A DNA stretch of 11,799 nt from CAZNQW01 sp964575225 (GTDB lineage: Bacteria; Chloroflexota; Anaerolineae; JAAYZQ01), in NCBI GenBank assembly GCA_964575225.1, contig CAZNQW010000120.1, positions 1 through 11,799 of the forward strand, in the 5' to 3' direction. This document shows, in pieces, positions 6,431 to 11,799 of the stretch. Position numbers and translations under genes: made by a program. A model generated the notes under the pieces. It had not been told where the DNA came from. It saw only the letters and a program-made list of their open reading frames with translations, and searched no databases. Position 1 is the stretch's first letter. Each line of letters begins with the position of its first letter.

Positions 6431-8071
6431 ATGGTACCTTTGTTGAAAGCACTTGAGAGTTTGAAAACAAGAACCTTGCCCGTTGTCCTGCTGCTGGCCG
6501 TGACCCTGAGCCTTTCGGGAGGATGTGCCTGGCCGTCCTTTCCTACTTTTCCGGCCAATCCTACCGATACGCCCCTGCCTGCTGTCTCTGATCCGGTGAC
6601 GCAACCGCCGCCTACCGCCCATGCAGTCGGTGGGCAAGAGACGATCGTGATCCTGCATACCAACGATTTCCATGGAGCGATCGAGCCCCGCCTGTCGAGC
6701 AATGGCAAGCAGGAGTATGGCGGGTTGGTGAACCTGGTGAGCCTCATCGACAAGATCCGGGCCGAGGATCCCGAACGCACACTGGTGCTCGATGCCGGAG
6801 ACAGCTTCCAGGGGACCTATGTGTCCAACAGCACCGAGGGCCAGGTAGTCATGGAGGCCATGAATCTGGCGGGCTATGATGCCTGGTCGTTGGGCAACCA
6901 CGAGTTCGATTGGGGTCAACAGGTATTGAAGGCGCGCATCGAACAAGCCACATTCCCCGTCTTGGCGGCCAATGTGGTGGATGCCAAAACCGGCCAGGTA
7001 TGGGCGCCGGTCAAGCCCTATGTCGTCGTGAATGTGGGGCGCGTTCGGGTGGCCATCTTGGGCCTGGGGTATCCCAACACACCCGGAATCGTCAAGCCCC
7101 AGACGGTGGAAGGCTTGCGCTTTCTCCGTGCCCCCGAGACGGTGCGCCAGTACTTGCCCGAGATGGAGGAGCAGGCTGACCTGATTGTGATCCTCAGCCA
7201 TGCGGGCTATGATAACGACGTGGCGCTGGCCAAGGCGGTGGACGGCCTGGATGTGATCGTCGGCGGGCATACGCACAAGTTCATCGAATGGCCTTCGCGA
7301 GTCAACGGCGCGATCATTGCCCAGGCGGGCGCCAAAGGGCAGGCTCTGGGTGTTCTGCGGCTGACGGTGGACCTGGACAACGGCGTGGTGGCCGACTATG
7401 AGCGCAATGAGGCCCTTATCGAAGTTACCGGCGACGTGAGTCCCGTGAACCCAAAGGTCAAGGCGCTGGTGGACGATGCCCTGATCGAGGCTTCGGAGAC
7501 GATGAATCTGCCCATCGGCGAATCGGCCACGACGTTGCAGCCCCAGCGGGAAGGGGAATTTGCCCTCGGCAACCTCATTGTCGACGCCATGCTGGCTGCA
7601 GAGATCGACGGGCAGTCGGCCGACATCGCCTGGCACAACAACGGCGGCATCCGCGCCGGTTTGCGAAAGGGGAGCATCAACTTCGGGCAGCTCTACGAGG
7701 TGCTACCCTTTGACAATCAGTTGATGGCTCTGGACCTGACGGGCGCCCAGGTGCTCGAGATCCTGGAGCACTCGGTGGCCGACCGGGCCGGTGGGCTCCA
7801 AACGGCCGGGGTCACCTATCAATTCAGCATGTCGCGGCCTGTGGGCAAACGAGTGATCGAAGCTTGGGTGGGGGGCGAGAAGTTGGATCCCCGGCGTACC
7901 TACCGGGTGATTACCATCGACTATCTGGCAACCGGCGGCGACGGCTTTCGGACCTTTTTGGAGGGAGAGAACGTGGGCTATGGCGATAATGAGGTGTGGG
8001 TGGTGGCCGAATACATCCGCAGTCACTCGCCGGTTCGTCCACAGGTGGAAGGGCGCATTGTGCAGAAATGA
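6431..8071 (+). CDS. Lipoprotein 5'-nucleotidase / UDP-sugar hydrolase family metallophosphatase
   Basis: Predicted secreted, lipid-anchored enzyme of 546 residues that removes phosphate from extracellular nucleotides; the family also includes UDP-sugar hydrolases and 2',3'-cyclic phosphodiesterases. The N-terminus has a basic start, a hydrophobic stretch (16-28) and LSGGC with C32 as likely lipidation site, then a Pro/Thr-rich linker to about 68. The calcineurin-like metallophosphatase domain shows D79-x-H81 (HTNDFHG), D121 and D124 (LDAGDSF), GNHE at 155-158, H257 and GGHTH at 278-282, all expected metal ligands. The 5'-nucleotidase C-terminal domain has NNGGIR (403-408), LPFDN (425-429) and GGDGF (502-506), which form the nucleotide site in the family. 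ATG 6431 is the only start after the gap that keeps the signal peptide; its upstream GGAG (6408-6411) is rather far away (19 bases). The next gene overlaps the stop codon. Confidence 0.92.
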   Translation: MVPLLKALESLKTRTLPVVLLLAVTLSLSGGCAWPSFPTFPANPTDTPLPAVSDPVTQPPPTAHAVGGQETIVILHTNDFHGAIEPRLSSNGKQEYGGLVNLVSLIDKIRAEDPERTLVLDAGDSFQGTYVSNSTEGQVVMEAMNLAGYDAWSLGNHEFDWGQQVLKARIEQATFPVLAANVVDAKTGQVWAPVKPYVVVNVGRVRVAILGLGYPNTPGIVKPQTVEGLRFLRAPETVRQYLPEMEEQADLIVILSHAGYDNDVALAKAVDGLDVIVGGHTHKFIEWPSRVNGAIIAQAGAKGQALGVLRLTVDLDNGVVADYERNEALIEVTGDVSPVNPKVKALVDDALIEASETMNLPIGESATTLQPQREGEFALGNLIVDAMLAAEIDGQSADIAWHNNGGIRAGLRKGSINFGQLYEVLPFDNQLMALDLTGAQVLEILEHSVADRAGGLQTAGVTYQFSMSRPVGKRVIEAWVGGEKLDPRRTYRVITIDYLATGGDGFRTFLEGENVGYGDNEVWVVAEYIRSHSPVRPQVEGRIVQK

Positions 8072-8283
8072 GTCCGCAAACAACGACCCGTGTCACCGTT
8101 TATGTGAATGATGAACCGCGAAGGTACTATCTGGGGCTGAGGGTGCGGCACGCCATCGGTTACCGGGCCGCCTGGCAGGTAGAACATGACCAGGCGGTGG
8201 TCCTCGATGGCGAGGGCGATCGGGTCGATCTCGACGGGGCACTGTACGACGGAGAGCGTCTGTACGTGTGCACTCTGGACTGA
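8068..8283 (+). CDS. Small hypothetical protein, beta-grasp-like (ThiS/MoaD-like appearance)
   Basis: Predicted protein of 71 residues, not firmly recognised. The ATG shares ATGA with the nucleotidase stop codon, a 4-bp overlap typical of translational coupling, and there is no clear Shine-Dalgarno. The pattern is an N-terminal strand pair (TRVTVYVNDEPRRYYLGL), a helix-like middle (VRHAIGYRAAWQVE), then VVLDGEGDRVDLDGALYDGE and a closing strand RLYVCTL. That order, with a VNDE turn and a late L-x-D-G-E-R-L turn, resembles small beta-grasp folds such as ThiS, MoaD or TGS. It lacks the C-terminal Gly-Gly of sulfur carriers, and no catalytic residues stand out. There is no signal peptide or membrane segment, so it is probably cytoplasmic even though its partner is exported. 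Codon choice matches neighbouring genes, and the coupling argues that it is real. The fold call is tentative. Confidence 0.65.
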   Translation: MSPQTTTRVTVYVNDEPRRYYLGLRVRHAIGYRAAWQVEHDQAVVLDGEGDRVDLDGALYDGERLYVCTLD

Positions 8284-8301
8284 CCGTCGCACCTCAGGTT
8301 C

Positions 8302-10071
8302 TTAGCGTTCGTCTTTGGAGGAAAGTTCGTCGATCTGGGCCCGGACCTTGCCCAAGGTCGTCGTGATTTCGGCAAGCTCACCCTCGATCTGGGTGAGCTT
8401 TTGTTTTTCGGCGCGGACAAAGCGGGTGTAGGGGGCAATGGCTTCGCGCAGCCGCTGCACGCTGTTGGATAATTCCCGTTCAAATTCCTCGCCCATTGCC
8501 GACATGAGCCTGCGGCGCAGTTCTTCCAGTTTGTTGTTCAGGTCAGTTTTGGCGCGCCGCCGCTTGGTGGGGATGATCAACAGGCCCACAATGGCCAGGG
8601 TGCCGGCAGCCAGGATGCCGGTGACATCGGCTAGCGCGGTGTGCAGGATCGCTACGAGGATGGCCCCCAGCCCGACGGCCCCGACCTGCACCAATGCCGC
8701 GCCGGCGACGGCGTCACGCACGCCTTCGGCCAGTTTGCGCGACTCGGCTTCGCGGTCGTAGCTGAGGACGACTTCTTTGGCGGCCCGGCCGACCGAGTCC
8801 AGGAGTTGGCGGCGGTTGTATTCAAAGGTGCCGCCCACCTGGCCGATGATCTTGTCTTCCTGTTCGCGGACCTTGGCCCGGTGGCGGTCCAGATATTCCA
8901 GCGTGGCCTGCCACTGGCGCAGGTCTTTGGCCACCAGCCAGTCGATGAGCGAGCTGACTTCTTCCTCGATTTCGTGAGGCGTGTCGCCCACCACCTGACG
9001 CTGAAACTCGTTCTCGATGCGCTGGGTGTTGACCAGATCGAACACTCGGGCCAAGCGCAGCGTCTCGTCGAAATAGATCATGCCCCGGTTGTTCATCGCC
9101 AGGAGCACCTTTTCCACATCGGCCATGCGATAGCGAAAGTCGTTCTGCATGTCCTTGCGGTACAGCTCCAGTTGGCCCTCGATGTTCTCAATGGCCTGGG
9201 TGTCCTCGGTCAACAACGCCAACCGATCCTGGACGGCCTCCAGGTAGTGGGCGGCCAGTCGCTCCCCCACGCCCAATGGGTTCTGCAACTTGAGCCGGAT
9301 GCGACTCTTTTGATCCAGTGTCTTGAGGATGTAGGTTTCGACGTCCTCAAAGCGGCTGGCCTCCCACAGGGCCTTGTGCTCGCGGCGGTTGTCGGACTGT
9401 TTGGCCTTGAGGGCCAGCCGTGCCGAGATGGGCAGGATCTCGGGGGTAAAGCCGAGGAGCGTCTGGGCATTCTGGGCGATAAAGCCGACGACCTGGTCCA
9501 CCTGCTCATCCTCAAGGAGATCGATCTTGTTGAGCAGGACGATCACCTTTTTGCCCCATTCGCGGATCCGCTCCAAGAAGGCACGCTCGCTTTCGGTAAA
9601 GGGCCGGTCGGCAGAGGTGACAAAGAGCACCAGATCGCTGCGGGGTACAAACTCGGCGGTCAACTGCTCGTGACGGCGAATGATGGCGTTGGTCCCCGGC
9701 GTATCGACAATGTTGATCTCGCGTAGGAAATCGGCGGGGTAGGTGATGCGCAGCAGGCCCTCTTCCTCCACTTCCCGCTCAGCCACTTGGCCATGCAAAA
9801 GGATGTGGATCTGGGCGGTGGTGGGGGTCACGCCTTCGGGCAAGTATCGTTCTCCCAGCAGAGCATTGATAAAGGCCGTCTTGCCGCTGTTGAACTCGCC
9901 GACCACGACGAGCAAAAAGAGTTCGTCCAACTGGTGGAGCGATTTCTGCAACGCCTTGATGTCTTCGGGCGTCGCTTCAAAGCGGGCCAGCGCCCCCTGG
10001 AGCCGTTCCAGTTCGGTCCGCTCGTCTTTTAGAAGCTGTGACTCTTTACGAGATAAGATGGTACGCAGCAA
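8302..10071 (-). CDS. Bacterial dynamin-like GTPase
   Basis: Large membrane-remodelling GTPase of 589 residues in the dynamin superfamily (Fzo-like/BDLP type). G1 P-loop GEFNSGKT is at 58-65, the G2 threonine in VTPTTA at 81-86, G3 DTPG at 123-126 and G4 NKID at 181-184. An N-terminal helix (about 5-50) and a long helical middle (250-450) form the neck and trunk expected in the family. Residues 453-501 are strongly hydrophobic and Gly/Ala-rich, ending in PTKRRR; this is the likely membrane-inserting paddle. The C-terminal 505-585 is charged coiled coil that would fold back on the trunk. The start is TTG, supported by AAGGAG 8 bases upstream; no nearby ATG precedes the conserved region. It is the last gene of a leftward operon, 23 bp after the PflX-like gene. 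Such proteins bind and tubulate or fuse membranes in known cases; the role here is unknown. Confidence 0.93.
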   Translation of the reverse strand: MLRTILSRKESQLLKDERTELERLQGALARFEATPEDIKALQKSLHQLDELFLLVVVGEFNSGKTAFINALLGERYLPEGVTPTTAQIHILLHGQVAEREVEEEGLLRITYPADFLREINIVDTPGTNAIIRRHEQLTAEFVPRSDLVLFVTSADRPFTESERAFLERIREWGKKVIVLLNKIDLLEDEQVDQVVGFIAQNAQTLLGFTPEILPISARLALKAKQSDNRREHKALWEASRFEDVETYILKTLDQKSRIRLKLQNPLGVGERLAAHYLEAVQDRLALLTEDTQAIENIEGQLELYRKDMQNDFRYRMADVEKVLLAMNNRGMIYFDETLRLARVFDLVNTQRIENEFQRQVVGDTPHEIEEEVSSLIDWLVAKDLRQWQATLEYLDRHRAKVREQEDKIIGQVGGTFEYNRRQLLDSVGRAAKEVVLSYDREAESRKLAEGVRDAVAGAALVQVGAVGLGAILVAILHTALADVTGILAAGTLAIVGLLIIPTKRRRAKTDLNNKLEELRRRLMSAMGEEFERELSNSVQRLREAIAPYTRFVRAEKQKLTQIEGELAEITTTLGKVRAQIDELSSKDER

Positions 10072-10079
10072 GGGTCCCT

Positions 10080-10085
10080 CTCCTT
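10080..10085 (-). promoter_or_regulatory. Ribosome-binding site supporting the TTG start of the dynamin-like gene
   Basis: AAGGAG on the reverse strand (10085-10080) lies 8 bases before TTG 10071. It sits inside the 23-bp spacer after the PflX-like stop codon. Confidence 0.75.
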
Positions 10086-10094
10086 GGGTAGATT

Positions 10095-11030
10095 TTAGAA
10101 TACGCGCAGCCGAGACGGGCGCTCGTCCAGCCGCAAGCCCGCCTCTTGGGCGAGTTGTACAGCGCGGGCATACTCCTCAGCCATGATCCGCCGGTTGAGG
10201 GGCGGCAGTTCATGAGCGCGGTAATAGGGCCGGTACTGGTCCATTACATTGATATACGTGTGAGGCGAGATTTTCTCTCGCAAAAAGCGAACGATCTCGG
10301 CAGTGCCTGCCAGGTCGCCGGGCAAGACCAGATGCCGCACCAGCAGCCCCCGCTGGGCTACGCCACGATCATTCAGGACCAGATCGCCCACCTGGCGGTG
10401 CATCTCCTGAACGGCAGCCTGATTGACCTGCGGGTAGCGCTGGACCTTGGAATAGCGCAGGGCGGGCTCGGGCTGGGCGTATTTCATGTCAGGCATATAG
10501 ATGTCGACCACGCCATCGAGCAGGGCCAGGGTTTTCAGGGAATCGTATCCACCGGTGTTGTAGACCAGGGGCAGGCGCAGCCCGGCCCCAGTGGCGAGGA
10601 GCAATGCGGCGAGGATCTGCGGCACCACGTGGCTGGGCGACACCAGATTGATGTTGTGGCAGCCTTGGGCTTGGACGCTCAGCATGAGCTGCGCCAACTC
10701 CTCAGGCTCGACCTCCTGCCCATGCCCCACCTGGCTGATGTCGGCGTTCTGGCAATACTGACAGGCCAGGTTGCACCAGGTAAAGAATATCGTACCCGAG
10801 CCTCCTCTGCCCACCAGGGGAGCCTCTTCCCCAAAGTGGGGGCCGGCGCTCGAGACCAGAGCGCGTTCGCCGGTGTGGCAGCCCGCCCCGCGGGCGCCCT
10901 CCCGCCGGTTGACGCCGCATTCTCGGGGACACAGATCGCAAGCCTCCAGGCGGGCATAGGCCTCAGCGACCCTGCGCCTGAGTTCGTCGGTCCCAAGCTG
11001 CACGTACGCCGGCTCAAATCCCCTTGCCAT
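10095..11030 (-). CDS. Radical SAM protein, PflX family (pyruvate formate-lyase activase-like)
   Basis: Iron-sulfur enzyme of 311 residues. The radical SAM cysteines are C86-x3-C90-x2-C93 in FFTWCNLACQYCQN, ligating the [4Fe-4S] cluster that cleaves S-adenosylmethionine. Later motifs fit a TIM-barrel radical SAM core: VYNTGGYDS (157-164), VDIYMPDMKYA (175-185), RHLVLPGDL (232-240) and the conserved-looking INVMDQYRPYY (260-270). An N-terminal extension has four more cysteines, C31-x2-C34-x3-C38 and C51, a CDLCPREC...GxC pattern that is a family hallmark and could bind metal or a second cluster. PflX-type proteins are annotated as pyruvate formate-lyase activating enzyme homologues, but their substrate is not established, and no formate lyase gene is visible here. 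The start is 6 bp after the exonuclease stop codon, so the two are tightly coupled. The family call is strong; the reaction is unknown. Confidence 0.9.
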   Translation of the reverse strand: MARGFEPAYVQLGTDELRRRVAEAYARLEACDLCPRECGVNRREGARGAGCHTGERALVSSAGPHFGEEAPLVGRGGSGTIFFTWCNLACQYCQNADISQVGHGQEVEPEELAQLMLSVQAQGCHNINLVSPSHVVPQILAALLLATGAGLRLPLVYNTGGYDSLKTLALLDGVVDIYMPDMKYAQPEPALRYSKVQRYPQVNQAAVQEMHRQVGDLVLNDRGVAQRGLLVRHLVLPGDLAGTAEIVRFLREKISPHTYINVMDQYRPYYRAHELPPLNRRIMAEEYARAVQLAQEAGLRLDERPSRLRVF

Positions 11031-11036
11031 GATCCC

Positions 11037-11567
11037 TTACCAGGTTGCGGGTACCATCTGGATTCGGTAATTTCGGTCGCGGTATTTGAGGTGTTTGTTC
11101 CGTTTGCCATATTCGTACAACTGACGCGTCACCTCCACGTCTTGCTGGCAATAGTCCAGGATCTCCTGGCTGCGTCCCTCTTGATACCAGCGCACGGCCT
11201 GAAGGCCGTCGGCCGATTTGGAGGCGTTCAGCGTGGCTCCTGCCAGGTTATCCAGGCTGACGCGGAACCCCAGTTTGCGATAGATCTGCTCAAGCATGTC
11301 GACGGTGGGCAGGTCATTCAGCGGGTCGCTGGTGTAGGCGCGTAGCACCTCGTAGTCAAAGCGCTCTACGTTAAAGCCGACGACGAGATCGGCACTGCGG
11401 AGGTCGGCGATGAGCTGATCGACATCGGCTTCCAGATAGTGGTGAAATGCGTTGTCGGCAGTTGAATAGATCACGGCCGCCGATAACTTGAGAGCTCGGA
11501 TGTTGCGCCGGCCGCCTACCTGGTCAAAGCTATGCTGAGTTTCGAGATCGAAAAAGGCCGTGTTCAT
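11037..11567 (-). CDS. DEDDy-type 3'-5' exonuclease-like protein (RNase H-like fold)
   Basis: Predicted nuclease of 176 residues, the size of a single DnaQ/RNase H-like domain (similar to the YprB-type ribonuclease H-like family). Acidic motifs are in the expected order: D7-x-E9 in FFDLET, D71 in VGFNVERFDY and Y139-x3-D143 in DYCQQDVEVT. The tyrosine in the last motif gives the DEDDy form. The middle SLDNLAGATLNASKSADG (104-121) resembles the substrate-facing loop of DnaQ-like exonucleases. It has no other domain, so it may act with a partner helicase or on RNA or single-stranded DNA; the substrate cannot be told from sequence. ATG 11567 has AGGAG 9 bases upstream and a promoter just beyond. 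It is the first gene of the operon with the PflX-like and dynamin-like genes. Confidence 0.88.
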   Translation of the reverse strand: MNTAFFDLETQHSFDQVGGRRNIRALKLSAAVIYSTADNAFHHYLEADVDQLIADLRSADLVVGFNVERFDYEVLRAYTSDPLNDLPTVDMLEQIYRKLGFRVSLDNLAGATLNASKSADGLQAVRWYQEGRSQEILDYCQQDVEVTRQLYEYGKRNKHLKYRDRNYRIQMVPATW

Positions 11568-11596
11568 GGCTAGAACTCCTATCTACGATTGTCGTC

Positions 11597-11625
11597 ATTC
11601 TATCACGAACGGCGCTCCGGCGCAA
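11597..11625 (-). promoter_or_regulatory. Promoter of the exonuclease/radical-SAM/dynamin operon
   Basis: On the reverse strand, TAGAAT (11602-11597) is preceded by TTGCGC (11625-11620) with a 17-bp spacer. The -10 is good and the -35 weak, which may mean moderate strength or an activator. The -35 overlaps a hairpin, CCGGC-GCAA-GCCGG (11617-11630). The leader would be about 20 bases with AGGAG in it. Confidence 0.5.
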
Positions 11626-11703
11626 GCCGGGTAGTTTTCGGCAAGGGCTGCGCCTGGAAGGTCAGTACGCGGCGCTTGGGGGCGTTCATGGTTGGCCGGG
11701 GAT

Positions 11704-11732
11704 TTGACCGGACGGCGTATTTCTGCTAGAAT
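11704..11732 (+). promoter_or_regulatory. Strong promoter of the tRNA-Glu gene
   Basis: TTGACC (11704-11709), a 17-bp spacer and TAGAAT (11727-11732), with TG at the extended -10 position (11724-11725). Transcription would start near 11739, only about 6 bases before the mature tRNA 5' end. This is the pattern expected for a stable RNA gene. Confidence 0.75.
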
Positions 11733-11744
11733 GAGGGATGTGTT

Positions 11745-11799
11745 GCCCCCATCGTCTAGTGGCCTAGGACACCGCCCTTTCAAGGCGGCGACAGGGATT
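11745..11799 (+). tRNA. tRNA-Glu (anticodon TTC), partial at the right edge
   Basis: The 5' half of a glutamate tRNA that decodes GAA and GAG. The acceptor strand GCCCCCA begins at 11745, followed by the D-arm GTCTAGTGGCCTAGGAC. The anticodon stem CCGCC/GGCGG encloses the loop CTTTCAA with anticodon TTC. The variable region CGAC and the start of the T-arm AGGGATT reach the window end; the rest of the T-arm and the 3' acceptor strand are outside. A strong promoter lies directly upstream. Confidence 0.95.

Noticed and set aside
6260..7636. Long reverse-strand open frame opposite the nucleotidase gene
   Set aside because: It crosses the N gap, lacks recognisable motifs, and the forward strand carries complete nucleotidase motifs.
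8641..9726. Forward-strand open frame opposite the dynamin-like gene
   Set aside because: Shadow of the GTPase gene, which has all G motifs on the reverse strand.
10146..11345. Forward-strand open frame of about 399 codons across the PflX-like and exonuclease genes
   Set aside because: It spans two well-supported reverse-strand genes and their junction; the product shows no domain.
11595..11783. Reverse-strand open frame of 62 codons across the tRNA gene
   Set aside because: It runs antisense through a clear tRNA-Glu and its promoter and has no ribosome-binding site support.
1..11799. CRISPR arrays, insertion sequences, phage genes or attachment sites
   Set aside because: No regularly spaced repeats, no transposase or integrase frames and no duplication of the tRNA end were seen; the tRNA 3' end, where integration would occur, is outside the window.

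Overview
The window is GC-rich bacterial DNA with Shine-Dalgarno starts, sigma-70-type promoters and short operons. A 10-N scaffold gap (6388-6397) suggests a draft or metagenome assembly. My best guess for the source is Chloroflexota (an Anaerolineae-like lineage). This rests on the style of the large GT-C-like membrane protein with its C-terminal beta-sandwich, the flotillin/NfeD pair and the dynamin-like GTPase. It is an inference from family resemblance, not from a marker comparison.

Left part (1-3739): a release factor 1 gene (prfA) runs leftwards off the edge. It is divergent from a gene for an 817-residue polytopic membrane protein that resembles GT-C/YfhO-type glycosyltransferases. 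Both have recognisable promoters in the 253-bp spacer. Middle part (3740-6387): a strong extended -10 promoter and a structured leader precede a two-gene operon of an NfeD-like membrane protein and a flotillin, closed by two tandem hairpins. After the assembly gap (6398-8283) comes a lipoprotein 5'-nucleotidase. A 71-residue protein of beta-grasp-like appearance overlaps its stop codon by 4 bp (ATGA).

Right part (8302-11567): a leftward operon encodes, in transcription order, a DEDDy 3'-5' exonuclease-like protein, a PflX-type radical SAM protein and a dynamin-like GTPase with a hydrophobic membrane paddle. It meets the nucleotidase pair head-on with only 18 bp between stop codons. At the far right a tRNA-Glu(TTC) gene with its own strong promoter runs off the edge, divergent from the operon.

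Two modules concern membrane organisation: NfeD with flotillin, and the dynamin-like GTPase. The lipoprotein nucleotidase and the GT-C-like protein are also envelope proteins. I see no phage, transposon, CRISPR or defence-island signature. The least explained items are the nucleotidase-coupled 71-residue protein, the exonuclease/radical-SAM/dynamin operon, the structured leader of the NfeD-flotillin operon, and the GGQ-flanking substitutions in RF1.
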